Shown piece after piece: positions 18,034 through 26,960 of a DNA stretch of 34,964 nt. A program made the translations under genes and the position numbers. Origin of the DNA: Terriglobia bacterium. Its GTDB lineage: Bacteria > Acidobacteriota > Terriglobia > Bryobacterales > Bryobacteraceae. How positions within the stretch are numbered: the first letter of the stretch is position 1; the number at the start of each line of letters is the position of its first letter. Location: NCBI GenBank assembly GCA_020073325.1, contig JAIQFJ010000010.1, positions 1-34,964 on the forward strand, given 5' to 3'. The notes beneath the pieces are model-generated. The model searched no databases. It worked only from the letters and a program-made list of their open reading frames with translations, and was not told the origin of the DNA.

Positions 18034-19020
18034 TCAGCTGGCGGTATACAACCCCATCGCCTTTTTCACGACTTCCACAGTCTCCGCAGCGATCGGCGTG
18101 ATCCGCTTCGCGCCCTCGTCGAGCACCTTCGCGACGTAGCCAGTCTCATCCATGATCTGCTTGTAGCGCTCCTGAATCGGCGAAAGCGCCGCGACCACCG
18201 CTTCGGCAACCTGTTTCTTCAGATCGCCATAACGCATCCCCGAAAAATGAGCGCGCACGTCCACATCGAGCGCGCCCGTGAAGGCCTGATAAATCGTCAG
18301 CAGATTCTGCACGCCCGCGCCCATCGTTTCGAAATCGACGGCCGGATTCGAATCCGTGGTCGCCCGCATGATCTTCTTGCGGATCACCTCCGGCGGATCC
18401 AGCAGACTCACCGCGTGCCCGCTTCCCGTCGCCGACTTGCTCATTTTTTTATCCGGCTCGTCGAGCCCCATGACGCGCGCCCCGACGCTCGGCAGATGTG
18501 TCGCCGGCATGACGAAAGTCTCGCCATAGAGCGAATTGAATCGACCCGCGATATCGCGCGCCAGTTCCAGATGCTGCGACTGATCGTCGCCCACCGGCAC
18601 GATCGCCGCGTTGTAGAGCAGAATGTCCGCGGCCATCAATACCGGATATTGCAGCAGCCCGTCGCCGATCGTTTCCTGCGCCGCCGATTTCGCTTTGTAC
18701 TGCGTCATTCGCTCCAGCCATCCGACCGGTGTGACGCACGTCAGCATCCAGGCCAGCTCCGCATGCTGCGGAATCGCCGACTGCACCACCAGCGACGAGT
18801 GCGTCGGGTCGATCCCGATCGCGAGCAGCATCCCCGCCAGCTCTTCGATCTTTTGCCGCAGCTCTTTCGGCTCCTGATAAATCGTGACGGCGTGAAGGTC
18901 GACTATGCAATAGATGCTTTCATAGTCATACTGGATCTTGGCCCAGTTCTTCAGCGCGCCCAGATAATTTCCGATGTGCGGGCTGCCGGTGGGTTGAATG
19001 CCTGAAAATACTCGCTTCAT
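18034..19020 (-). CDS. trpS: Tryptophanyl-tRNA synthetase
   Basis: MKRVFSGIQPTGSPHIGNYLGALKNWAKIQ...VPVGDDQSQHLELARDIAGRFN...KKMSKSATG (HIGN and KMSKS signatures). Confidence 0.97.
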   Translation of the reverse strand: MKRVFSGIQPTGSPHIGNYLGALKNWAKIQYDYESIYCIVDLHAVTIYQEPKELRQKIEELAGMLLAIGIDPTHSSLVVQSAIPQHAELAWMLTCVTPVGWLERMTQYKAKSAAQETIGDGLLQYPVLMAADILLYNAAIVPVGDDQSQHLELARDIAGRFNSLYGETFVMPATHLPSVGARVMGLDEPDKKMSKSATGSGHAVSLLDPPEVIRKKIMRATTDSNPAVDFETMGAGVQNLLTIYQAFTGALDVDVRAHFSGMRYGDLKKQVAEAVVAALSPIQERYKQIMDETGYVAKVLDEGAKRITPIAAETVEVVKKAMGLYTAS

Positions 19021-19023
19021 GAG

Positions 19024-20190
19024 ATGTTGGGGGAAACTTCCATCGTAAACGATGTCCGCATTGAAAAGTGGGTCTACGGCGGCGACGCCCTGGCCCGTAT
19101 CGACGGTAGAGTCGTTCTCGCGCCCTTCACCTTGCCGGGCGAACTCGCGCGTATCGACATTCATGACGATATCCACGCCGACCTGAACGAGATCGTCGAA
19201 CCAGCGCCCGAGCGTGTCGAGCCGCCATGCCCGATCTTCGCGCGCTGCGGCGGCTGCCATTATCAGCACGCGCCCTACGAATTTCAGCTCGCGCGCAAAG
19301 TCGAGATTCTGCGCGAGCAGCTCCGCCGCGTCGGCAAGATCGATTATCAGGGCGAGATCGATACCATCAGCGGACCGCCGCTCGAATATCGCAACCGCTC
19401 GCAATTTCACATCGCCGACGGCCGCATCGGGTATCTTGCCTGGCGCTCGCACGATCTGGTCGAGGTGAAAGATCGCTGCCCCATTTCTTCGCCGCGCGTG
19501 AACGAAACTCTCGCGCTGATCCGCGAGCGCATGCAGGGACCGCACTTTCCGCGCTTCGTCCGCGAGCTGGAAATTTTCACCAATGAAACGGAGGTGCAGG
19601 TCAACGCGATCGAAACCGAGCGTCCGCTGGCCCGCGCGTTCTACGATTCGCTTAACTCCGTCGTCGCGCTCGAATATTCCACGGCTCATGGAAACTTCCG
19701 CGTCAGCCCGCATTCGTTTTTTCAGGTGAATCGATTCCTGATTGACCCGATGATCGATCGCGCGGTGGCTCGCGCCGAAGGCGACACCGCGCTCGATCTG
19801 TATTCCGGCGTGGGATTGTTCGCGCTGCCGCTCTCGAAGAAATTTCAGAAAGTGACCGCCGTCGAATCGGGAACCTCCGCGATTCGCGATTTGCAGTACA
19901 ACGCCCCGCAGGTTGCGGCAGACCAGTCGCGCGCCGAAGATTATCTGGCGAAACTCACCGCGACTCCCGATTTCGTCCTCGCCGACCCGCCACGCGCGGG
20001 ACTCGGCAAATCGGTGGTCGCGCATCTGAAACGTCTCGCGCCGCCGAGGATCACCATCGTGTCGTGCGACCCCGCAACCCTCGCCCGCGACGTCGCGGCG
20101 TTGGCCTACAAGATCGATCGCGTCACGTTGATCGACCTTTTCCCGCAGACCTACCACATCGAAACGATCGTGGAGCTGACCTCCGCCTGA
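19024..20190 (+). CDS. Class I SAM-dependent RNA (uracil-5-)-methyltransferase, RlmD/TrmA family
   Basis: IEKWVYGGDALARIDGRVVLAPFTLPGELARI...CPIFARCGGCHYQHAPYEFQLARK...FFQVNRFLIDPMI...ALDLYSGVGLFALPLS...VLADPPRAGLGKSV...IVSCDPATLARDVAAL. Confidence 0.94.
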   Translation: MLGETSIVNDVRIEKWVYGGDALARIDGRVVLAPFTLPGELARIDIHDDIHADLNEIVEPAPERVEPPCPIFARCGGCHYQHAPYEFQLARKVEILREQLRRVGKIDYQGEIDTISGPPLEYRNRSQFHIADGRIGYLAWRSHDLVEVKDRCPISSPRVNETLALIRERMQGPHFPRFVRELEIFTNETEVQVNAIETERPLARAFYDSLNSVVALEYSTAHGNFRVSPHSFFQVNRFLIDPMIDRAVARAEGDTALDLYSGVGLFALPLSKKFQKVTAVESGTSAIRDLQYNAPQVAADQSRAEDYLAKLTATPDFVLADPPRAGLGKSVVAHLKRLAPPRITIVSCDPATLARDVAALAYKIDRVTLIDLFPQTYHIETIVELTSA

Positions 20191-20193
20191 AAG

Positions 20194-20247
20194 CGCGGCT
20201 CTTTGCCGCCATCCATCCCTTCACCGCGACCCTGACAAAGAGCCGCG
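20194..20247. repeat. Perfect 12-bp inverted repeat, 30-nt loop, between rlmD-like gene and B12 operon
   Basis: CGCGGCTCTTTG (20194..20205) / CAAAGAGCCGCG (20236..20247). Confidence 0.85.
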
Positions 20248-20355
20248 ACTGCGAAGGAGCGGGCGTCGATCGCTTCACAGAACTCTCCCTCCGGTCGGGG
20301 CGCGTCGCATCCATCGGGGAACAGGCGGGCGTCTCCCGCGCATTCTTCTCAAATC

Positions 20356-20384
20356 TTGATCTAAATCGTGATTGTTGCTACTGT
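20356..20384 (+). promoter_or_regulatory. Candidate sigma70-type promoter of the B12 operon
   Basis: TTGATC (20356..20361), 17-nt spacer, TACTGT (20379..20384), just upstream of the riboswitch. Confidence 0.55.
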
Positions 20385-20391
20385 GTTCATG

Positions 20392-20582
20392 ACAGCTCAG
20401 AAATTGAGGAATGCTCGGGAAGGCGGTGAAAATCCGCCACTGCCCCGCAACTGTAATCGGCACGTTAAGGCCGGGACAAATCACTGCGCAAGCGGGAAGA
20501 TGAGTTCCAGGTAGGGCCGCCGTAAGTCAGGAGACCGGTTCCTCGATACCGACTAAAGAACGTCTCGAGGGAGAACGTCTCA
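20392..20582 (+). promoter_or_regulatory. Cobalamin (AdoCbl-type) riboswitch with expression platform
   Basis: GCGGTGAAAATCCGCCACTGCCCCGCAACTGTAATCGG core and B12 box CGTAAGTCAGGAGACCGG (20521..20538) upstream of a TonB receptor. Confidence 0.96.
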
Positions 20583-22720
20583 TGACCACTCTTTTCCTTT
20601 TTCTCGCATTCAACGTGCGCGGGATCATTCTCGATCCTGCGAACAGACCGGTCGAAGGCGCCAAAATCGCCTGCGGCTCGGAAACCACGCTCACCGATTC
20701 CCGCGGCCAGTTCGAATTTCAAACCGCGCCCTGCACCGCCACTGTGACCAGGGACGGTTTCGCGACGAAAACCCTTCGCCTCGACGATACGCAGCAAGCC
20801 TCGATTGTCTTGTCGCTTGCGCCTACCAGCGACCGGGTCGTCGTCACCGCCACCGGCGCTCCCGTGACCACTGAAGAAGCCGGCGTCTCTGCCTCCGTTT
20901 TCACCGCGCGCGATTTCGCGGTCCGCAACAACCCGTCCTTGCAGGATTATCTGCGCGATGTCCCGGGTCTCAACATCGTCCAGACCGGACGCAACGGTGG
21001 AGTCACGTCGCTTTTCGCGCGCGGCGGCGACAGCAGTTCGACGCTCGTTCTGCTCGACGGCGTCCCGCTCACCGAACCCGGCGGCGCGATCGACCTGGTG
21101 CATCTCACGACCGCGGGGATCGACCGCATGGAGGTCATCCGCGGGCCTGAAAGCGCGCTCTTCGGAGCTGAAGCCGCCAGCTCCGTCGTCCAGATCTTCA
21201 CGCATCAGGGCGACCCCGAAAGCAATCGTCCGCACGGCGCGGTCGCCTATGAGCGCGGATCTTTTTCGACGGACCATTGGACCGCGTCGATCGACGGCGG
21301 TCTCGCCCAGCGCCTCGATTACGCCTTCACCGCCGATCAATTTCGCACCACCGGCGAATTTCCCAATGACGCGTATCGCATTACCAGCGGCACCGCGAAC
21401 CTCGGCTATCGTTTCAGCGACAAGATCACCGCGCGCGCCATCTTTCGCGAATACGATTCCTACACCGGCGTCCCCGGCCAGGTATTCTACGGTCTCACCG
21501 ACCCTTACGCCACCGAAACCGCGCGCGATTCCACCATCGGCATTCACGTCGACGATGCCCGCACGTCCCGCTTCGTCGAACGCTTCAGCTTCGGTTATCA
21601 TCGCCTGGCCGACAATTTCCAGGATCCCGGCCTGGGCGATCCGCAGACCATCGACGGCCTGGTCCGCACGGTTCCTGCGAATCCCGTGCCGTACGTTTAC
21701 TTCGTCGGGCTCGGCAGTGTCGCGACGCCCGCGACCAGCGTGCAGTCGTATACGAACTATCCCTTCGCCAGCGAAGGGCTCACGCTTACCGATCGAACCA
21801 ACGCGGAATATCAAGGCACACTGACGCACACCGGAGGGGCGCTGGTGTTCGGTTATCAGTTTGAACGGCAGGCCGGAGTCGTTTCCGCAGGCGACGTCGC
21901 GCGCTACGACAACGGCATTTTCCTTCAGGAACAGTACGCGCTCACGCCGCGCATCTTTGTTACTGGGGGAGCACGCTTCGAACAGTCCAGCACCTTCGGA
22001 TCGAAATTCGCCCCGCGCGGATCCGTCACCTTCCGCCTGCCCACCGAGACATTCGTCCGCTTCAGCGCCGCGCGCGGCATCACCGAACCTTCTTTGCTCG
22101 AAAATTACGCGCGCGAATCGTTCTTCGTCGGCAACCCGTCGCTGCGGCCTGAAAAAACCAACAGCTATGAACTCGGCGTCTATCGCGAATGGTTTCATCG
22201 CCGCCTTCGCACCGACGTCGCTCTGTTCCGCAACACCTTCACCGACCTGATCGAGTTCGACTTCACCAATTTCCCCGGCACCTGGCTGAACGTCAATCGA
22301 AGCTGGGCTCACGGCGGCGAAGCGACCGCTACTTATCGCATCGCGAAATCCATCTCCGCCCGCGCCGCTTATACGCGGCTCTACACGCGGATCACGCAAA
22401 GCACCGCCGGCGACCTGGGCCAGGAACTGCTGCGCCAGCCGCGCAACTCCGGTTCTGTTTCCCTCGAACTGACGCCGCGCCGCTTCGCCCTGATCGTTGG
22501 CGCGCGGATCGTCGGCGAGCGCCGCGATTCCGATTTCGTCTTCGGCGTCAATCGCAACCTTGGCTACGAATACGTCTACATCAGCGGATCCTGGCAGATG
22601 ACGAGCCACGTCTCGCCGTATATTCGTATCGAAAACGCCGCGGATGAGCTCTATCAGGAAGCGCTCGGCTACAGTTCGCTGTCGCGCACCGCGCTCGGGG
22701 GCGTCAAACTAACATGGTGA
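20582..22720 (+). CDS. btuB: TonB-dependent outer-membrane receptor (BtuB-like) with N-terminal carboxypeptidase-regulatory-like domain
   Basis: NVRGIILDPANRPVEGAKIACGSETTLTDSRGQFEF...VSASVFTARDFAVRNNPSLQDYLRDVPGLNIVQTGRNGGVTSLFARGGDSSSTLVLLDGVPLTEPGG...GPESALFGAEAASSVVQIFT; preceded by B12 riboswitch. Confidence 0.92.
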   Translation: MTTLFLFLAFNVRGIILDPANRPVEGAKIACGSETTLTDSRGQFEFQTAPCTATVTRDGFATKTLRLDDTQQASIVLSLAPTSDRVVVTATGAPVTTEEAGVSASVFTARDFAVRNNPSLQDYLRDVPGLNIVQTGRNGGVTSLFARGGDSSSTLVLLDGVPLTEPGGAIDLVHLTTAGIDRMEVIRGPESALFGAEAASSVVQIFTHQGDPESNRPHGAVAYERGSFSTDHWTASIDGGLAQRLDYAFTADQFRTTGEFPNDAYRITSGTANLGYRFSDKITARAIFREYDSYTGVPGQVFYGLTDPYATETARDSTIGIHVDDARTSRFVERFSFGYHRLADNFQDPGLGDPQTIDGLVRTVPANPVPYVYFVGLGSVATPATSVQSYTNYPFASEGLTLTDRTNAEYQGTLTHTGGALVFGYQFERQAGVVSAGDVARYDNGIFLQEQYALTPRIFVTGGARFEQSSTFGSKFAPRGSVTFRLPTETFVRFSAARGITEPSLLENYARESFFVGNPSLRPEKTNSYELGVYREWFHRRLRTDVALFRNTFTDLIEFDFTNFPGTWLNVNRSWAHGGEATATYRIAKSISARAAYTRLYTRITQSTAGDLGQELLRQPRNSGSVSLELTPRRFALIVGARIVGERRDSDFVFGVNRNLGYEYVYISGSWQMTSHVSPYIRIENAADELYQEALGYSSLSRTALGGVKLTW

Positions 22721-22727
22721 TCTCAAC

Positions 22728-23585
22728 GTGCTGAGGCGCGGTTTCATTTCGCTGCTGCTTGCCGCGACGCTCGCCGTTGCGCAGCCGCGGCGCATCGTCT
22801 CCACCACGCCCAGCATCACCGAGCTTCTCTACGCCCTCGGCCTGGGCGACCGTGTCGTCGGCGTGACCCGCTTCTGCCGCTACCCGCCCGAGGCGCAGAA
22901 AAAAACGATCATCGGCGATTACATCAACCCGAATATCGAGGTGATTGCGTCCCTCAAACCCGACCTCGTCATCGTTCAGCAAAACCCGGTTCGCTTGACC
23001 GAGCGCCTCAACGCGATGCACCTTCACACGCTCGAAATCGATCAGCAGAATACCGGGCTCGAAGACGGCGTCTACAAATCCATCCGCACCGTCGGCGACG
23101 CCACAGGAGCCTCGGCGCGCGCCGCGCAGCTCATCTCGACCATTCGCGCCGGCCTCGACTCGGTGCGCTCGAAAGCCGCCGCGTATAAGCCCAAGCGTGT
23201 GATGTTCGTCGTCGGCCGATCCCCCGGCCGCCTCGACGGATTGATCGTGGTGGGCCGCGCATCGTACCTGAACGAGGTGATCGCCATCGCCGGCGGCGAA
23301 AACGTGTTTCGCGATGCTGTCGCTCCGTATCCCGAAATCTCGCTCGAATCGGTGATCGGACGGAATCCCGAAGTGATCGTCGACATCGGCGACATGTCCG
23401 AAGACGTGGTCACCGAACAGCACAAGCGCGAGATTATCGCGCTGTGGCGGCGCGCTCCCGTTCTCGCCGCAGTGCAACAGAACCGCGTCTTCGCGATTGC
23501 TCCCGATATGTTTCTGGTCCCCGGCCCGCGCGTGGTCGACGCCGCACGAGCCCTGCTCGCGATTTTCCATCCGGAGGCGAAGTGA
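22728..23585 (+). CDS. btuF: Cobalamin ABC transporter substrate-binding protein (BtuF-like)
   Basis: PRRIVSTTPSITELLYALGLGDRVVGVTRFCRYPPEAQKKTIIGDYINPNIEVIASLKPDLVI; operon context. Confidence 0.9.
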   Translation: MLRRGFISLLLAATLAVAQPRRIVSTTPSITELLYALGLGDRVVGVTRFCRYPPEAQKKTIIGDYINPNIEVIASLKPDLVIVQQNPVRLTERLNAMHLHTLEIDQQNTGLEDGVYKSIRTVGDATGASARAAQLISTIRAGLDSVRSKAAAYKPKRVMFVVGRSPGRLDGLIVVGRASYLNEVIAIAGGENVFRDAVAPYPEISLESVIGRNPEVIVDIGDMSEDVVTEQHKREIIALWRRAPVLAAVQQNRVFAIAPDMFLVPGPRVVDAARALLAIFHPEAK

Positions 23586-24319
23586 TCTTTCGCGTCCGCA
23601 ACGCCGGTTTCGCGTATGGACTCGCGGACGCGAGCTTTGAAATCTCTGGCCCCGGCCTCATCGCGATCGCGGGCCCGAACGGCGCAGGAAAATCGACGCT
23701 CGTCGGCATCATGGCCGGACTGCGCAAGCCCTACACGGGTTCGTGCAGTTACGACGGAGTCGAACTCAGCCGCTGGCGCCGCCGCGATTTCGCGCGACGC
23801 GTCGCGTTCCTGCCGCAGACGGTCCGTTTCGATTTCCCGTTCACTTCCGAGCAGGTCGTCATGATGGGCCGCACCCCGTTCGCCGGCGGATGGTTTGAAT
23901 CTCCCGAAGACCACGCCGAAGTCGAGCGCGCCATGGAGACCACCGATACCCTCGCCTTCCGTTCCCGCGATTTCCGCTCGCTTTCCGGCGGCGAGCGCCA
24001 GCGCGTCATTCTCGCCTCCGCCATCGCCCAAAAACCCGAAGCGCTGCTGCTCGATGAACCCACCACGTTTCTCGATCTCAAACATCAACTGGCGATCTAT
24101 CGCCTGCTGGCCGGGCTCGCCCGCCAGGGAATGCTCGTTGTCGCGGTAACGCATGATCTCAACCTCGCTTTGCAATTCTCCGATCGCGCCCTGATTCTCA
24201 ACCGCGGACGCATCGCCGGCGATGGACCGCCGCGCCAAGTGTTGAATCCAGGGCTGATCGCGGAAGTGTTTGATGTGAAAACGCGCATCCGCGAAGGGTG
24301 GCTGCAGTATGAAGCGTGA
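23582..24319 (+). CDS. btuD: ABC transporter ATP-binding protein (BtuD-like)
   Basis: Walker A GPNGAGKST, signature LSGGERQR, Walker B ALLLDEPTTFLDL; GTG start overlapping btuF stop. Confidence 0.92.
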   Translation: MIFRVRNAGFAYGLADASFEISGPGLIAIAGPNGAGKSTLVGIMAGLRKPYTGSCSYDGVELSRWRRRDFARRVAFLPQTVRFDFPFTSEQVVMMGRTPFAGGWFESPEDHAEVERAMETTDTLAFRSRDFRSLSGGERQRVILASAIAQKPEALLLDEPTTFLDLKHQLAIYRLLAGLARQGMLVVAVTHDLNLALQFSDRALILNRGRIAGDGPPRQVLNPGLIAEVFDVKTRIREGWLQYEA

Positions 24320-25283
24320 ACGCCGCGCGCGGCCGATCCTGCTCTCGCTGCTGGTGCTGATCGTGACCGCGATCGCGACGCCGCTGATCGGCAGCACGCA
24401 CATCGATCTGGGCCGCGCCTTCGCGCACGTTTCGCCCGACTATGAAATCTTTTTCTTCGCACGGCTCCCGCGAGTCCTGCTCGCATTGATCGGCGGCGCG
24501 GCGCTATCCGTCACTGGCGTTCTGTTCCAATGCATGCTGCGCGACCCGCTGGCCGAGCCTTACACGCTGGGCGTATCGTCGGGCGCATCCGTCGGAGCGG
24601 TGCTCGCCATTTGTTTTGGATTCCGTCCCGTCGGACTCCTCTCTCTTCTGGGCGCCGTCATCGTTTTGCTGATCGTCGTGGGAGTCGCGCTCGAAGGACG
24701 GCGGCTTTCTTCATTCACGCTGCTGCTGACCGGCGTCACGATGAACAGCATGGCCTTTGCGATCATCATGTTTCTTCACAACCTGGCGACGTTTTCGCAG
24801 TCGTTCGCGATCTCGCGCTGGCTGATGGGCGGACTCGATGCCGTTGAATACTCCACGATTGGATGGCTCGCCGCCGCGGTGATCCCGGTTTCGATTGTGG
24901 TGATGCTACGCGCGCCGCAATGGAATCTTCTCTCGATCGGCGACGATTGGGCCGCATCGCGCGGTATCTCGACTTCGGCGCTCACGATGACCGGCTACAT
25001 CGCGGGCTCCATTCTTACCGGGCTGGTCACCGCGCTCACCGGGCCCATCGGATTCGTCGGCCTCATCGTTCCGCACGCCTTGCGGATCCGCCTGGGAGCG
25101 GATCATCGTGTGCTGCTGCCGTGCTCGTTCCTGCTGGGCGCGGCGTTCCTGTGCGTCTGCGATACACTGTCGCGTACCGTGATCGCGCCCACCGAAATTC
25201 CCGTCGGAGTGCTGACCGCGCTGGCCGGCGGTCCGTTTTTCATCTGGCTGCTCCGCTCGCGCCGCAGGAGCCTATGGCTGTAA
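24309..25283 (+). CDS. btuC: FecCD-family ABC permease (BtuC-like)
   Basis: ARLPRVLLALIGGAALSVTGVLFQCMLRDPLAEPYTLGVSSGASVGAVLAI...GPIGFVGLIVPHALRIRLGADHRVLLPCSFLLGAAFLCVCDTLSRTVIAPTEIPVGVLTALAGGPFFIWLL. Confidence 0.95.
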   Translation: MKRERRARPILLSLLVLIVTAIATPLIGSTHIDLGRAFAHVSPDYEIFFFARLPRVLLALIGGAALSVTGVLFQCMLRDPLAEPYTLGVSSGASVGAVLAICFGFRPVGLLSLLGAVIVLLIVVGVALEGRRLSSFTLLLTGVTMNSMAFAIIMFLHNLATFSQSFAISRWLMGGLDAVEYSTIGWLAAAVIPVSIVVMLRAPQWNLLSIGDDWAASRGISTSALTMTGYIAGSILTGLVTALTGPIGFVGLIVPHALRIRLGADHRVLLPCSFLLGAAFLCVCDTLSRTVIAPTEIPVGVLTALAGGPFFIWLLRSRRRSLWL

Positions 25284-25768
25284 TCCTGATCGGCGGAGGC
25301 GCGCGCAGCGGAAAAAGCCGCTATGCCCTGGAACTGGCAAGAATGCGGGCCAAGCGGCTCGCATTCATCGCCACCGCGCGACCCGTTGACGACGATATGG
25401 CCTCGAGAATCGCCCGCCATCGTGCCGATCGCGATCCCGAATTTCAAACCATCGAAGAGCCGCTCGAAATCGCCGATGCGATTCGCTCCGCCGGCGACGG
25501 CGCAATCGTCGTAGATTGCCTGACGCTGTGGCTCTCGAATCTCATGGTCGCCAAACGCGACGTCGCGAAAGAAGCGGAACGCGCCATCGCCGCGGCCCGG
25601 CAAGCGACCGTCATTTTCGTCACCAACGAAGTCGGCTGCAGCATTCATCCCGAAACCGCGCTCGGCCGCGAGTTTCGCGATCAGGCCGGCATCCTCAATC
25701 AGCGGATCGGCGCCGCATCGGACGAAATCTACTGGATGGTCTTCGGCCATCCTTTGCGCGTGAAATGA
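25274..25768 (+). CDS. cobU: Adenosylcobinamide kinase / adenosylcobinamide-phosphate guanylyltransferase
   Basis: MAVILIGGGARSGKSRYALELA...LAFIATARPVDDDMASRIARHRADR...VVDCLTLWLSNLM...VIFVTNEVGCSIHPETALGREFRDQAGILNQ. Confidence 0.95.
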   Translation: MAVILIGGGARSGKSRYALELARMRAKRLAFIATARPVDDDMASRIARHRADRDPEFQTIEEPLEIADAIRSAGDGAIVVDCLTLWLSNLMVAKRDVAKEAERAIAAARQATVIFVTNEVGCSIHPETALGREFRDQAGILNQRIGAASDEIYWMVFGHPLRVK

Positions 25769-26496
25769 TGCGGACCCTTCTCAGCGCGATCTCTTTTCTC
25801 ACGATCGTTCCCGTCGGCCGGACATCCGTGCCATCGGGCCGCGCGGCGGCGCTGTTCCCGCTGGTCGGCGCGATCCTCGGCGCGGCCGGCGCCGGCATCT
25901 ATCTCGCGGCTGGATCAGTCCTGCCGTCTTCGATCGCCGCGCTCCTCGTTGTGACGTTCTGGTCGGCAATCTCAGGCGTCCTGCACGAAGACGGGCTCGC
26001 CGACGTTGCCGATGCTCTGCGCGCGGGGCGTTCTCAGGCAAAAATGCTTGCGATCCTGAAGGACAGCCGCATCGGCACGTTCGGCGCCGTCGCGATCGTC
26101 CTCAGCATCGTCGCGCGATGGCAGGCCGTCGAGCATCTCTCGACCGACCGCCTCTTCGAAGTTTTCATTGCCGCACAAGCCGTTCCGCGCGCCGCGATCG
26201 TTGCGCTGGCGTGGGTGTCGCGACCCGTTGGCACCGGCCTCGGCCTCGCGTTTTCTTCGACGCTGAACACCACCGCCGCTGTCGCCGCGATCGTTCAAGG
26301 CATCGCCGCCGCGTTCGCCTGCGGACTGCGTCCCGGGCTCGTCATCGTTCTCGGCGCTTATCTCGCGATTCGTTTCGCGCAGGCGTATTTCTACAAACGA
26401 ATTGGCGGCGTCAACGGCGATTGCCTCGGCGCGACCGAACAAATTCTCGAAATCTTCATCCTGATCCTGTTCACATGCCGCAACTGTTCCTGGTGA
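25765..26496 (+). CDS. cobS: Adenosylcobinamide-GDP ribazoletransferase
   Basis: LLSAISFLTIVPVG...FPLVGAILGAAGAGIYLA...HEDGLADVADALRAGRSQAKMLAILKDSRIGTFGAVAIVLSI...YFYKRIGGVNGDCLGATEQILEIFILI. Confidence 0.95.
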   Translation: MMRTLLSAISFLTIVPVGRTSVPSGRAAALFPLVGAILGAAGAGIYLAAGSVLPSSIAALLVVTFWSAISGVLHEDGLADVADALRAGRSQAKMLAILKDSRIGTFGAVAIVLSIVARWQAVEHLSTDRLFEVFIAAQAVPRAAIVALAWVSRPVGTGLGLAFSSTLNTTAAVAAIVQGIAAAFACGLRPGLVIVLGAYLAIRFAQAYFYKRIGGVNGDCLGATEQILEIFILILFTCRNCSW

Positions 26497-26960
26497 GACA
26501 CGCCGAGCCCGAATTGACCGGCGTACTGCTCGGGCACTGCGATCCTGAGCTGAGCCAAGCGGGCCGCGAGCACGCGTCCTCGCTGCTGACGGACGTTGGC
26601 CTGTTCGTCATCTACACGAGCCCGCTGCGCCGCGCGCGCCAGACCGCCGAGATCGTTGCGCGCGGCGCGCACATCGAAATCGTCGACGATCTGCGCGACA
26701 TCTCCTTCGGCGCGTGGGACGGACGCCGATGGGTGGAAATCGAGAAAAGCGATCCGGTGTGGGCCGCGCGAAAACTCGCCGACTGGAGCGGCGTCACGCT
26801 TCCCGGCGCCGATCGCTGGAGCGATTTCGCCGCCCGCGTCCGCCGCGCATTTCGGACGATTCGCGACGGCCCGCGCCCGGCGGCGGTCGTAGCCCACGCC
26901 GCGGTCCACAATGTGATCGCCGGCGTCGATCTTCCCTATGGTGGCGTCCATGAAATTTAA
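26475..26960 (+). CDS. cobC: Histidine phosphatase family protein, probable alpha-ribazole phosphatase
   Basis: MPQLFLVRHAEPELTGVLLGHCDPELSQAGREHASSL...YTSPLRRARQTAEIVA...DDLRDISFGAWDGRRWVEI...AAVVAHAAVHNVI; located in cob cluster. Confidence 0.88.
   Translation: MPQLFLVRHAEPELTGVLLGHCDPELSQAGREHASSLLTDVGLFVIYTSPLRRARQTAEIVARGAHIEIVDDLRDISFGAWDGRRWVEIEKSDPVWAARKLADWSGVTLPGADRWSDFAARVRRAFRTIRDGPRPAAVVAHAAVHNVIAGVDLPYGGVHEI

Noticed and set aside
19021-20157. N-terminal extension of the 707-aa minus ORF 18034..20157
   Set aside because: trpS starts at 19020; upstream part is antisense to the methyltransferase gene
20465-22609. 714-aa minus ORF opposite the TonB receptor
   Set aside because: Antisense shadow; plus strand has riboswitch, TonB plug motifs and operon continuity
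23072-24403. 443-aa minus ORF opposite btuF/btuD
   Set aside because: Antisense shadow of well-recognised ABC transporter genes
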